A stretch of DNA of 64,000 nt from Acanthochlamys bracteata (GCA_019914995.1 CM034138.1:310001-374000), one strand, 5' to 3'. Shown: positions 24,578-37,289, counted from the first letter of the stretch. The notes: generated from the letters alone by a model not told the origin. Numbers and translations: made by a program.

Positions 24578-24580
24578 TTA

Positions 24581-24872
24581 GGGCGTGTTTCAAATATCGT
24601 AACTTTACTTTCTCTTGTCAAATTTTGAATTCCGAACAGCTTATATATTTTAATTATACAAAAAATTTAAAACTCTACTAATATATACAAAATTTTAGTT
24701 TCAATTTTTTTATTTGTATATTTTTTAATATAATTATATTTTTTAATTTTTAACACACTTTTAAAAACTATTAAAATACAAATATTAGACTATATTTTTA
24801 TTTAATTTTTTAAAAAATTTTACTTTTTATATTTATTTTTATGAAATTTAATTACGAATATTTAATAAGCCA
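24581..24872. mobile_element. MITE, family 2 copy 1 (upstream of the lectin kinase)
   Basis: Left end GGGCGTGTTTCAAATATCG is the inverse of the right end (TGGCTTATTAAATATTCG read on the other strand). TTA duplications flank at 24578-24580 and 24873-24875. The interior contains TTTTTTAATATAATTATATT, also found inverted in the copy at 28777-29058. Non-coding; a PIF/Harbinger-type MITE is the best guess. Confidence 0.7.
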
Positions 24873-25279
24873 TTAATAATTTTCTCTTCTAACACACAGC
24901 AACAAAAAACTACCAGGAAACAACCGTGGGGTGTTTCTGAAAGAGGATGGATAACAAAAAAACCAAACAACCCTATTGCATCCTTCTGAAAAAAACTGCT
25001 TTCCATCTTGTTATTATCAACTTTATTCTCGGTCTTCATCCATCGACAAAAGAATCCAAACAAAACAGAAGCCACCTTTAATCATTAACATCTGTTTGAG
25101 ATTATTATAAACTTTAAAAATAAAATTTCTCATATAAAGTTCTCCAAAATAATTTTTAAAAAAAGATTTTTTGAAAAAAAACTTCCAAACATTCCACGAA
25201 ACATCAACCTCTTTCTAACATTACAAACATCACTTCTCGCTTCGTCTCCAACAACCAAAACTCTCCAAACTTTTCTCTA

Positions 25280-27398
25280 ATGTCTACCATCACTCTACTT
25301 GGTCTTGCTCTTCTTCTTCTTCTTCTCTTCACCGCCGCAACGGCGCAGTCCGACGAGTTCATCTACGCAGGCTTCCGACCATCGACCGCCAACGTTCCCA
25401 ACCTCAGTCTCAACGGCGTTGCAGAAATTCAAAGTTCAGGCGTTCTGAAACTCACTAACGAAACAAGCCGATTAATCGGTCGAGCTTTCTGGCCTAACAA
25501 GCTCTCTTTCAAGAACAACGGCGACAATAATGTCTTCTCCTTCTCCACAGCCTTCGTTTTCGCAATAGTTCCCGAGTACCCAAAGCTCGGTGGACATGGG
25601 TTAGCGTTCGTTGTATCAGGTTCACAGGAATTGAAAGGCTTACCGAGCCAGTACTTGGGTCTTCTCAACGCCAGCGATGTCGGAAACTTTTCCAATCATT
25701 TGTTCGCCGTCGAGCTTCGATACGGTACAGGACTTTGAGTTCGGTGATATCAACGACAACCATGTTGGTATCGATATCAACGATCTTGCATCTAATTCCT
25801 CCGCTAACGCTGCCGTCTTCTCCGACGATGGTTTGAGTAACCAGACGATCAATCTCAAGAGTGGGAATCGAATTCAGGCGTGGATTGATTACGACGGCGT
25901 CAATAAACTCGTCAACGTCACTTTGTCGGAGAGCTCGACGAAGCCTGCGAAGCCGTTGATTTCTTACCCTATCGATTTATCTCCGATCTTACACGATCAA
26001 ATGTTCGTCGGTTTTTCTTCATCAACTGGTTTGTTGGCGAGCTCGCACTACTTGTTTGGATGGAGCTTCAAGATGAACGGCGCTACGAAATCCTTAGATC
26101 TATCTTCGCTGCCGACGTTACCGCCGCCGCCGGGGAAAAAAAGCAGCACACTGATTGTTTCAGTAACTTTATCTAGTGTGATTTTTGTTATTGCCTCCGT
26201 TGCGGCGGCGGCGTACTTGATCCACAAGATTAGGAACGCCGACGTGATCGAGCAGTGGGAGCTCGAGTGTGGACCTCACCGCTTCTCCTATAAAGAACTC
26301 AAGAAAGCAACGAAAGGGTTTCGTGATCGAGAGCTTCTTGGCACCGGCGGGTTCGGGAAAGTTTACAAAGGTGTGTTACCGGGATCGAAAGCTGAGGTCG
26401 CTGTTAAACGCGTTTCACACGAATCACGGCAGGGGATTCGCGAATTCGTGGCTGAGATTGCTAGCATCGGGCGTCTGCGTCACCGGAATCTAGTTCAGCT
26501 TCAGGGATGGTGCCGCCGGCGAGCTGATCTATTACTTGTCTATGATTACATGCCTAACGGCAGCCTCGACCACCGTCTTTTCTCGGACAACACCGCCGCC
26601 ACCACAGGCCAACCGCCGGAGCTGCTGACGTGGAAGCAAAGAATGTATATTCTCCGAGGGGTTGCTTCTGCTCTGCTTTATCTTCATGAGGGATGGGAGC
26701 ATGTTGTGATCCACCGCGATATAAAAGCGAGCAACGTTCTCCTAGACGCCGACATGAACGGACGGCTAGGAGACTTCGGTCTAGCGAAGCTATACGAGCA
26801 CGGAGCGAATCCTAGTACTACCAGAGTGGTGGGCACGTTAGGTTATCTTGCGCCGGAGCTCACTAGAACTGGTAAGGCGACGACACTCTCCGACGTCTTT
26901 GCCTTCGGCGCCGTTGTTCTAGAAGTTGTTTGCGGACGGCGACCGATTGAACCCAAAGCATTTCCTGAAGAGCTTGTTCTAGTCGATTGGGTTTGGGAAA
27001 GATGGGCATCTGGACGGTGGGATGACGTCATCGATCGCCGTCTTTCCGGTGAATTCGATCGCGCGGAAGCAGAAGTTGCTCTTAAAGTTGGACTAATGTG
27101 TTCACAACCTTCTGCTGAAGCACGGCCAAGAATGAGAGAAGTTGTAAGATTTCTAGATAACGTCGGAGCGGAAATGCCGGAAGTTCCGGTGACTCCGCCG
27201 TCATACGACGGTAGGAGCGATGTAGGGTTCGATGATTATCTACACTCTTACCCGTCTTCTTCCTTCGAGAATGTTTCGATGGTGTCTATCGGAGATGCAG
27301 CGACGACGACGCCGCCACCAACGGCGGTTATCGGCGGTGAACGGTTTGGTTACTCGCCTCTATCCGTGCAATCGCGTGAGCACGTGAAACCCACGTGA
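25280..27398 (+). CDS. L-type lectin receptor kinase (LecRK-IV-like), frameshifted
   Basis: Intronless gene, ATG 25280 to TGA 27398. In order: signal peptide (about residues 1-22), legume-lectin domain (EFIYAGFR to [12 protein letters not shown]), one transmembrane segment ([20 protein letters not shown]), and a complete Ser/Thr kinase with glycine loop [39 protein letters not shown] and SDVFAFG. Such proteins sit in the plasma membrane and sense extracellular or wall-derived signals in immunity and development. One extra C at about 25715 (GTCGAG-C-TTCGAT) breaks the lectin domain: the first frame stops at 25736-25738 after 152 codons, and the other runs to the end. Without that base the total is exactly 706 codons, a normal length. 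No other damage is visible, so a recent null allele or a sequence error are both possible. The ATG at 25677 is not a separate gene start. Confidence 0.92.
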
Positions 27399-27561
27399 CG
27401 CGGTGTCGTGTAAGTACATAGAAGCAAAAAACGACAGCTGCTGTTTCTCTGACACCGTTGGTTTTGAAGATTTTGTCTTCAATTTCTTTTTTTTTTTTGG
27501 GTTTGAATTTGAGAGATGAAAATGAAACGAAAACTGTTCTTACTTGTTGGCTCTGTACTTA

Positions 27562-27774
27562 CGAGCGCTTGATAATGATTTCTTAAAAATAATTTTAATT
27601 ATATATTTTTAAATATATTTTTTAAGTATTTAAAAATTTAAAAAATATATATAAATTTTACGTAATAATTTTTGTATTATATATTTTATTTTTTAAATAA
27701 AAAAATAAAATTTTAGTTTAAAAAAATACTTCGTTTTAAAAAAATTTATTTTAAAAGTATTTCAAAATGCATAC
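27562..27774. mobile_element. MITE, family 1 copy C
   Basis: Begins CGAGCGCTTGATAATG and ends TTTCAAAATGCATAC, with TTA on both sides (27559-27561 and 27775-27777). It starts about 160 bases after the lectin kinase stop, so it may lie in or near its 3' untranslated region. The terminal inverted match is weaker than in copies A and D. Confidence 0.5.
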
Positions 27775-27777
27775 TTA

Positions 27778-28776
27778 TAAAAAAAATATACAAAATAATC
27801 AAAGATCTGATGAATCTCAAGTGGGGCATGTTTGTACATATTGTGGGGCCCATTAAAGATTGGTTAATTTTGGCGTGCTTGTCTGTGTTCGAAAAGGTGA
27901 TGTAAGTATATCATCTAGGACTAGGAAAACAAATTGTTTATTTTATCTTCTTGTTTCTGTTGGATTTTGTTTTTCAAGATTATCATCATATAAAATGAAT
28001 GATTAGCTCCTCTTTCGCTAATAAACCATCTAAAATTTTCAAGTAACACCGGCTTGTTATCTGAAAAAATAAGAAGAGTGTGAAGCTAATCAAGATTGTT
28101 CACGAATATTTCGAATTTCTGTCAACTAGCATTAACATGACTGTCTACAAAATCAATACCAAATATACGCAGTGGCAGATTAGTAATAATCTGGTAAAGA
28201 CGTCCTCACCAACGGTAACAATAGCGGCAACAGCGGAGTGCTGGCGGCCACTCTATTAAGGCCCATTAAGCTCTAAAAGTCTGGCTTATAAAAAGAAGGC
28301 CCCTTAGGAAGAAATTTCGGCCGGTTCTTAACCAGCTTCCGCTTCTCCTTCGTTTTCGACTTGCTGCGAGTTTTTTGAAAATTTAAGGGTTTTTTCTTCT
28401 TCACTTCGAGCTCGACGATCGCCATTAATGGTGGTCTGAGAGCTTATAATTAGCTTGTAAATTTTCAACCATTTTCTCTATCAATGATTCAGTGCCGGTT
28501 CCGGTGATCGACAGCTCTGCAACTTCACAGGTTTATTTTTCCGTTGAAAAGTTGGTCCCATTCTGCCACTGTAACATTGTTTCTTGACCTTTAGATTTTT
28601 TTATGTGAATGAAACTCTGGTTTACTATTATATGATGCAGCCTGCTTGCAGATTGTAACGGTATCTTTTTTTCTGATACGAGTGATCTAAAGTAACATTT
28701 TATATTTATTTTCACATAATTCATTTTTTAATAACTTATTTTTAAATTTTTATTAACTTATTTTGTAATAAATTTA
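27778..28776. other. Intergenic
   Basis: Mixed-composition spacer. The GC-richer stretch 28190-28530 resembles a promoter and leader (pyrimidine-rich tract near 28330-28400), but no coding frame follows on the plus strand. Possibly a remnant or non-coding transcript. Confidence 0.3.
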
Positions 28777-29058
28777 GAGCGTATTTCAAAATTCGTAACT
28801 AAATTTCCGTGAAAATAAAAAACGAAAAGTAAAAATTTTTGAAAAATAAAATAAAAATGAAATTCTTCGCTAGTTTTTAAAATTATGTTGAAAATTAAAA
28901 AATATAATTATATTAAAAAATATGCAAATAAAAAAATTGAAACTGAAGTTCGTATATGAAAATAAAATTTTGAGTTTATAATGTAATTGAAACATATAAA
29001 GTGTTTGTAATTTAAATTTGACGAAAAAGATAGAGTTACGGACGTTTAAAATACGCCG
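28777..29058. mobile_element. MITE, family 2 copy 2 (inverted relative to copy 1)
   Basis: Left end GAGCGTATTTCAAAATTCG and right end (CGGCGTATTTTAAACGTCCG on the other strand) are inverted repeats; TTA flanks at 28774-28776 and 29059-29061. The interior AATATAATTATATTAAAAAA is the reverse complement of the matching part of the copy at 24581-24872. Confidence 0.7.
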
Positions 29059-29703
29059 TTAGTCATACTAAAGACTCTGACAGCAGATTTGGTTGCTATA
29101 ATACCAGAAAGTAGATGATTCAATAGCTTGTAGGCATGAAGTATGAAACCTGATATTAGAATGCTAGAGCAAGGAATGACAACGGTTCAAGGCACTTTCC
29201 TGGCTTTACAATAAGGACGATATGTATCAGTTTGTATCCGTAATGTTCAAGGATGCATATTCTAAACACTACCGAGGTAAAAACCAAGAGACATAATCAT
29301 AGGAATTTTCTTTGACAGAAGAAACAATTTAAGAGAAGCTGCATTGCACTGCCCAATACGGACTAATAAACAATCCGATGGAATCCTATTTACAATGACC
29401 AATATGAACTCATTATAATAAAAAGTTGAATCCCTTGATACTTAGTTGTCACAAACCTATACAGCAGACTCTTCTCCAGGCCATGCTTTTGGAATGACTT
29501 AGAAATTGATATAAGCTAACCTTTTTCCCCTCATTAATACACAAAGAGGCCCTATCTTCAGAAAATCTCTCAATTCAAGCGCTTGTGTGCCTGTGTTTTT
29601 GCTCGTCATCTGATGCCATTTTGTTCAGCTTCCATGTGCTAGGAGGTTTGGAATTGGAGCATCCTTCTAGTGGTTCCAGATCTCTCACCAAGGGACTCTG
29701 ACA

Positions 29704-32700
29704 TCACACAAAACCGACCATGTCAGTATTGGGGCGTGGTCTTATAGGAGGCCGAGACCTGCTTCTTTGGTTACCAGGTTTATCTTTGTCATCTCCAGAT
29801 TTTCTGACTCTTTTCATTTTTTCTAGAGAACTGCCCCCAGCTTTTAAACTCTCATCACTCTTCATATCGCTGACTTCAGGAGCTCCAGCTGGATGCATGT
29901 TAAGGTCAACCTCTACATCACCTAAGCCAGTATGTCTGAAGTCATTACCTGCTTCTGAGGAGTCTGATTCAGGCCTCGTGCTGGGTTCAGCACTCTCAAT
30001 CTTAATCTCAGGCTCCTTCTGACCAATGCTTGCCTTGAAAGGTCTTGTACTGTCCGTTGCATACTTTTCACTAGATTTACTTGAAACACTAGGATCCTGA
30101 TCGGATTCTCTGAGAGTCCTGGAAGGCCTGCCTCTGGGACGTCTACCCTTGCTTGAGTTATCACCAACTGTGTCCATGCAGTCAGGCCTGGATATGGCAA
30201 TAAATGTAAACCAACATTTTTGCAATATACACCACATGTGAACAATTAGCAGTAGGGCATTAAACCTTCTCAAAGGTCCCTCAGGTCTTGCTTTGAGGGC
30301 AGAGTGGGATCTTTCTTTTATTCTTTTTTGTAATGGCCTGCTTGTGAAGATTGGGGTGGGGCATGTCAAAGGTTAATTATTGCAATTATAATTGGAACAT
30401 GAGAAAGCAGTATAGAGTTCGATCTGTGAAATTACTAGCAGAATAATACCAAAACCTAAGATCGACAAAAGACTCTTTAAGTTTAAAAGGAAATTGCAAG
30501 AAAGTGATATTATTTGATAGAAATACTAGCAAAAAGTGATGCTATTCTTCCTTTTCCTTGTGTAACAAAGGCAACAAAAAATCGCATCACCTCGGATGAT
30601 CAGATGGTTAATGGAGTTGATATATAATAACAGAAACTTATTCTTGCAAACAATGCACATTCAAATGCAACATGAATTTATAAGGAAATCTTACTCTTCA
30701 GATGCAGAACCTGGATCCGATAAGCTCTTTTGTCGACCCTTTTTGGGAGAGATCAGCATGTTAGTATAAGAGAAAGGAAAAAAACCCAAAAACAAGAAGC
30801 ACGTTCCCAAAATCACATACTGCTTCACCTTTATAAATTTCCAGCGTTCCTCCTTCAAACGAAGTACTTCAACATCCCCGTCATCATATATAATCTGAAA
30901 AAAGTACCAAACTTATGATGTCTATAAACACTAAGTGAAAAACGATTCTGACCCCAAAGAGGCAAAGACAGTCCTTGTTACCTTGTGCTTCTTGGTGACA
31001 GGATAATAGGCATCCACAAAGCCAGTGTAGAACCTGACGATGATATGAAGCACCGTTAAGATGCATATCTAAACATACATAAATTGATGAAAGCGATGGC
31101 AAATAGAACTATGCTAAGCACACAATAATATCAAGAAAGTAATTAACAAAGATATTCCACTTTCCATTGAGACATTTCTTCAATACTAATGAAAAAACAA
31201 CAGTTTCAAGCAAAAACATTTAAAACACATCAAGTATGTGAACAAGAATCTGCATTTTCTATAAAAACCATCAATTGGGAAAAGAGCTACACATACTGCC
31301 TAAAACAGCAAAGAATAAATAAATAAATAAGAAATATCATTCTATAATCAGGATCTAATCCTTAACCTGGGGCGATACGCCTGAGAACACTTTAGCATAC
31401 CATCGTTTGTCAATATGCAAGAAAGGTGGTAAAGTAAGGTACAAATCTTAAGAGACCACCTTTCTTCCCACAATACCTACTAGAATATGTAGACAAGTTC
31501 ATGTAAGGCTGCACTTCATACACCTTAAAAAACTGTGAAGACATGGAAATCCAGAAATCATGCTGCAACAACAAAATTTTAGTAGTCCTTACTTTTCATC
31601 ATCTGGCCACCATACTTTTATTCTGGAGCCAATAATCTTCTCATCTAATTCTTCCTCCTGATTTGGCATCTCTGAACTCTGAAACTAACATAAAATAATA
31701 AATTATGGTCATCTAAGTTAAAAGGACTTAGGATATAACATAATAACATAATGGAAGGTAAGCAAAAACATAAAAAGGGTAAAAAGGCATGACAATTAGC
31801 ATATACTAGAACTGTTAGATCTGTTGCCCATTAACTCTTTCCAAAGAACAGAGTGTTCTTTGCAAATACTCAAAGAAAATACCTTTACACTCAACTCTTC
31901 AGTTTCAATTTTTACAGGGTCTAGCCTTTGAAGTGCAGGTCGACCCCTTCTACGATGAGAAAGATTGGTAAGGCTTGCGCTAGTGCATTCTTCAGGCTCA
32001 ATCTTTATTCTAATAGATCTGGAATTTGTCAATGGTGAGGAACCATTGTTCACTGCCGATGCCAGTGTTCTGCCTGCAGCAGTACTGGGTTCTTCACTGT
32101 GCACTCTTTTCTCCTCCGGCATTCCAGAGTCCTGCATAATCTTCAGATCAAAAGAATAAAATACAGAATCGAACAAGAAATTCATAAAGAATTAAGACTT
32201 GTCAGAAACTTCAATCTGCCTTCAATTTTTTTTAATTTGAACTAAATTCGATGTTAGCATAATTTGATAAAACAATGAAGAGGCAATTGCCCTTCATGTT
32301 TGGAATTTCAGTGCTTGTTATGGTCTAGCAGGTCATTAAGACTATAACAAGTAATTTTCTTTTGGAAGAGTGGAAATTAGAAGTAAAAATGACAAAGCCT
32401 AGGTGCATCTGATAGCTAACATGCAAATGCAGAATGTAGATAGCCAGTATTGTTACAGGTGTTTCTGCATGCAAACATCTGGACTTGAAAGCATCTGAAA
32501 TAAATTTACAACTATTGCCTTAAGAAGAATAGTGCACCTCTTGTTCATCTGAAAGATTCAGTTCAGATTGCTCAGAACCATCAGAGTCTTCCAGGCATAT
32601 TGAAGCAACTATCTCCATATAATCTCTGTATGAAGCATCAGGGGACTCAAAAAAATTTTCCAGGTAAGGCTTTAGCTTCTTGGAACAGTTTCGAAGTACT

Positions 32701-35700
32701 TTCTCCCCTAGGTTGCAAGCAAGACACATATCATCCTGCATACATGAGCAATTCATATTTCTTAAAGAGCAAAGCAGAGAGACGAAACAGAGAGACCGTA
32801 GAAAGCTTTTTACCTCTCTATCCTTTTTCACGCTATCTAAAAGGCATCCGAGGAGATCTAAAGATAAATCTTCACTTTCTTTGATTAAAAGTGTCATGAT
32901 GGATTCCATGCAATGAAAAACTTTCTCAGAATTATCTGACCTGAAGTGTTTAATGCACATAAGATATAGTTTACAAGCTCAAATTACATGTAGCAAGAAA
33001 GTTGAAAGCAGTGCATCAATCAACACTACCATTTACATGGACATAAAGAGGTCAATGGCTAAGAACTACCAAGGGAAAGTCAAGTAGCTTTCATCTTCGC
33101 TATTAGTTAATTTTCTTTATAAAACGTCTTCATTCCTATAACAACTAGCAAATCATGCTTAAGTATTTTTTTGGAAAAAAATAAGGGTTTTTCTTGATTA
33201 AATCACCCTCTTACTGTACAAAAATATTTTTGTAATCACTCTTTTCAAAATAAGTTTCTCTAACCCGTTGTTTACTTAACTGACCAAACTACCCTTAGGG
33301 TTTCTCCATCCTCTTCATTTTCTTCTTCTTCCACTTCTTCTTCTTCTTATTCTCAATAATAACCAATATTGCAACGTGTCTCTGGGAGCTTATGTGCAAA
33401 TTTTCGACGAAATAAAAAAAAATAATGCAGCTGCCTATTTACATCTCCAGAGAAAAATCTGCATCATACCATTTAAGATCTAGCGTCAAAAGATCTTCAA
33501 AAAGGTGCAAAAAATAGAGATTTATTATTCAATCCCGATTGAAAATTTTAAAAAAGACTTAGAACGCATCAAATCCAATCTCCACCGTTAGATAAATAGA
33601 ATTATGCGTTAGAAATACACTAATATAATTTTAACTCATCAGAATACGAATTAACCTCCATCCGGCCTCTTCATCAATACTATAGCAAGAAAAAAACAAC
33701 GGTGAAATCATGGTCCTTATTTCAAAGAATTGAAGAATGGTCATTATTCGAAAGAAGTCGAACTAGACTTCTCTTCAACTGATTGAAAATTTTAGAAAAA
33801 ATTTAGAGCTCCAAATTCAATCTCCATCGTTGGACATAAACAATTATTTGTTAAAAATATTCTAACAAAATTTAAACTCAATCAGAACAATAATCAATTG
33901 CTATCCTGCAAGTTTGTCAAAATAGAGATTTTGGGTAGAATCATTCTGCTTGAGTAGGATCGTTAAATCGAAATTTTAAAGTAAGATAATAAATTTTACA
34001 TACCGATAAAATTTATTATTTTTTTAATACCATTAAGGATCTTAAAAACTTTTCTAATATATTTATAAAAACTTTTTAGTACATTTACAAAATTTAGAAA
34101 AAAGTTCTTTAAATTTTATAAAAAAACTCCTCTATATTTTATAAAAAATCACTCAAAATTATACTTTTACAGAAAATCTTATTATATTTAACAAAAAAAC
34201 TCCCTAGAATTTTACAAAAAAATCCCTCATATTCAGTTAATTATAAAATTTTCTTAAAAAGTAAAATCGTTTAAAATCGTAAAAAGGTTGGAATTATACC
34301 GATTTTAATATTTAAATTGGGATCCGGATGGGATTTTCCTCAAAAAAAAATTTTACTTGAAATATGATCGTTTTGGTGATATAAAATCATAAAATCGTTT
34401 TAAAATTTAAATCAAAATTTTGATAACCTTGCTATCCGGCCTTTTGATGAAGATGACAGTAAGAAAACAACAATAGTCAAATAATAGACCTTATTCAAAA
34501 AATTGTTGAAAAAATGGTCCTTATTTGAAAAAAGTCGAACTGGACCAGTATCCACTTAGTTAGACTGTTTTCAAATAAGAATCATTCTTCGACTTCGTTC
34601 AATTTTTTTTCGAGTGAAAGAACAATAAGAACCATTATTTTATACTTTTCGATTGAAAATTCTAAAAAGAACTTACAGAGATTCAAATTCAATTTCCACT
34701 TTTAAATATTAAAAACGACGACTTGAAAATATGCTGATAAAATTTGAATCTCAGGCAACCTTTTGAACAAAATGATAGTAAGAAAATAACAATGGTCGAA
34801 TAATGGTTCTTAAAAAAAATAAATTTGAAGCATAGTTCTTATTCCCAAAAAAAGTCGGATTGGACCACTCTTACACAGTTCAACTATTTTTGAATAAGGA
34901 TCATTCTTTAACTGAGTTTGACTTTTTCAAATAAAGATCACTCTCTGAACCTTTTTTTTTCGAATTAGGAATATTGTTCGATATTTATAGATCAAAAATT
35001 TCAAAAGGAACTTAAAGAACTCCAAATTGAATCTCCATCATTGATTACCAACAACTATGAGAAACACTAATAAAATTTCAGCTCAATGAGATAAAAAAAT
35101 TGAAATTTATCCGACCTCTTAATCAAGATAACAACATGAAAACAACAACAGTCAAATAATGATCCTTATCGAAAATGAAAATCCAAGAATGATCCTTATT
35201 CGAAGTTGAATTGAGCATTCTTTGACTCAGTTTGATTGTTTTGAATAAGGACTATTCTCGGACTAAGTTCGACTTTTTTGAAAAAGGATTATTTTTCGAC
35301 TTTTTTGTACAATAAGATGGTTAGTTAAAAAAGAAAACCCAAAAAATAATGGCGTCAAAGTAGTCAGTGATTTTTTTAAATTCATAAGACAACATATTTT
35401 GGAGATACAAGTTCATAAAGTAAAATTAGACATGCGAGATAAGTGACTGCTAAATTGTTAATATAGACATGTATAATTCTAGCTAAAAGCATTATACGGG
35501 ATATTTCCCTATTATACAGTAATTGGAAAAGGCAAACGCAATCAAACCAGCCAAGACATCCATATCAGAGTTTGCTTCGTAATCCCTTTGATTTTTTATC
35601 CTTAAATGATATAATGTGACAAGATAAGATGAGGACTTGCTTTACCAGAAGAAGAAAGTATGGTTTTTTGAAACAAAAATTGCGTTGTATGCTCTTACAA

Positions 35701-37289
35701 CTATTGAGAAGAGATATATAAACATCAGAGAAACTGGAAAGAACAAAAATGTCAAGGTGTCGTCATTGTCAGTCATGCATACCTTATAGCCTTCAGGAAA
35801 TTAGAAAACATTTCCAGAATGAGATCATCCAATTCCATATCCAGCATCATAACACATGCTTGGATACTTGAAAGGCCTTCTAGAATTGTGATTCTTTTAT
35901 AGTATAGATGACTAGAGATATCATCTAGATCTTTCAGAACTCTAGCGATTAAGGTGAAGATCTCCTGGAAGAGAAAGTACATGAGCAACAAACATGAAAA
36001 AGAAAACAAAGAATTACAACAAGCTGGAGGAAAACCTTCATTATATCGTCACTATATGGAGCATCTGGTGCCGTTATTCTTAAAAGCTCATTGATGCAAG
36101 ATGCAACAGCGACTTTCACATCCACGTCCTCATGCCTTAAGAGGTCTTCATTTGTTAGAGCCTTCATTAGAGGATGAAGAGCAATTGACATTGACTGTGA
36201 TGGTGACTGACTTATCCTCGTTAAGACACTTTCAGCTTGCTGGAAATTTAAGGATTAAAGATAACCGTTATTTGTTTCACACACAAACTGTATAGGGCTA
36301 GACATGCCTTTCATTAGAACAAGAATAAATTTTGGAGCATCCCAACTGCTGATTATGTTTACACATGGTTTATAAAATCACCATGATATTTCCTATAGCT
36401 AAATATAACAAACATAACCTAGTAAAACATCAACCTCTTGTGCTATTTACACACTTGTAAGCTATTCTTCAAATTGACATTTTTACATTTGTTGCAAACA
36501 ATTTTGATTCAAGTGAAGGTCTTGCTTACAGTATCATGGCATGCCACCAATTGAGCTATCTTATTTCACATTATAATCCAGTTTAGACAGTAAATTCAAC
36601 GTTTTTAAGAGAATAGCCTGCTCTTTGATAATTTCTTACTCACATCTACTCATCTCCTTTTAAATATCCTGAAGACAGACTGCTATATTTATTCATCGCT
36701 TGAATCATTAACTTCGTGGCGTATTAATGATCAATCATCAGTTCCTCCAGTAGAGCAATTTCCACTTCCAAATAGCACAATCGTTCCCATTTGTCACAAT
36801 ATGGCATCATAGAGAAACCTGCCATCAAAAGATATGGTTTCTAGAACCTACCCTTTCCAGCATGATGTGTGACCTAGAAAATGTGAAATCATAATCTACA
36901 ACAAAAAATTCCCCAATGTTTCGGCCTGTTTCCCATATATGATCACCAATTTACCTTCCCCTACAACTTACATGACATTCGCATAGCATGCACGCTCAAT
37001 ACCCAAACACCAATTCCAATGCCACATAGAGAAATATCTTCCAGATGCAATCCGCATTATCACAAACACTGCAACTGCATGTCAATGTACACAAATCGAT
37101 AGCTAAAAAATAACTACAAACACAAATAAATCCCTAAAACACTGAATGCATAATTAAATAAATATGTTAAATAAACAAATATCTCACTTCGAGGTTAAGC
37201 GCCAGGTCATTTACATCCATGGTAGCCTCAGCCAACTGTTTTCCAACCTCCATAACTTCGCGCTCGAGCTCATTCCCTTGTCCTGCCAT
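29704..37289 (-). CDS. PDS5: Sister chromatid cohesion protein PDS5, homolog C/D type
   Basis: Twelve exons on the minus strand: 37289-37188, 36239-36036, 35964-35783, 32940-32814, 32735-32538, 32131-31883, 31678-31593, 31033-30982, 30894-30829, 30738-30695, 30337-30266 and 30187-29704. Phases agree; product 621 residues. The N-terminal half is the conserved HEAT-like region of plant PDS5 (LMKALTNEDLLRHEDVDVKV, AVASCINELLRITAPDAPY). An AT-hook-like RRRGRP comes next, then a Tudor-type domain (GSRIKVWWPDDEKFYTGFVD, VTKKHKIIYDDGDVE, LRLKEERWKFI), and a basic tail with [11 protein letters not shown]5 binds cohesin and regulates its loading and release, aiding DNA repair and recombination. The exon 11 acceptor may be three bases earlier. 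Intron 3 is 2.84 kb because of an inserted transposon. Confidence 0.93.
33537..35308. repeat. Internal imperfect repeat units within the MULE
   Basis: Four diverged units begin with GATTGAAAATTTTA-like text at about 33537, 33781, 34647 and 34989 (the last GATCAAAAATTTC). Each continues with CCAAATTCAATCTCCATC-like and then GGTCCTTATTCGAAA-like phrases. Unit length is roughly 245-350 bp. The second unit is split by the nested MITE at 33909-34431. Confidence 0.7.
33909..34431. mobile_element. hAT-type MITE nested in the MULE
   Basis: Left end CAAGTTTGTCAAAATAGAGA and right end CAAGGTTATCAAAATTTTGA (other strand) are inverted repeats starting with the hAT-like CAAG. The 8-bp flanks CTATCCTG (33901-33908) and CTATCCGG (34432-34439) differ at one base. 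Removing the 523-bp insert restores continuity with the first repeat unit (CTCCATCCGGCC). Non-coding. Confidence 0.75.

Larger units (their letters stand above)
33185..35340. mobile_element. Non-autonomous Mutator-like element (MULE) in PDS5 intron 3
   Basis: About 45-bp terminal inverted repeats begin GGGTTTTTCTTGATTAAATC on the left and GGGTTTTCTTTTTTAACTAA on the right (other strand), both running to CTTA(C/T)TGTACAAAAA. A perfect 9-bp duplication AAAAAATAA flanks at 33176-33184 and 35341-35349. The length is 2156 bp. No transposase or other long frame is present. The interior holds a repeat array and a nested hAT-type MITE. TIR length and 9-bp duplication are diagnostic of the Mutator superfamily. 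Confidence 0.85.

Noticed and set aside
25677-27398. Separate kinase gene starting at ATG 25677
   Set aside because: It is the shifted continuation of the lectin kinase; the first 13 residues are out-of-frame text and the lectin domain continues across the shift.
29720-30245. Frames overlapping PDS5 last exon in other phases
   Set aside because: Shadows; the PDS5 frame has consistent splice phases and family motifs.
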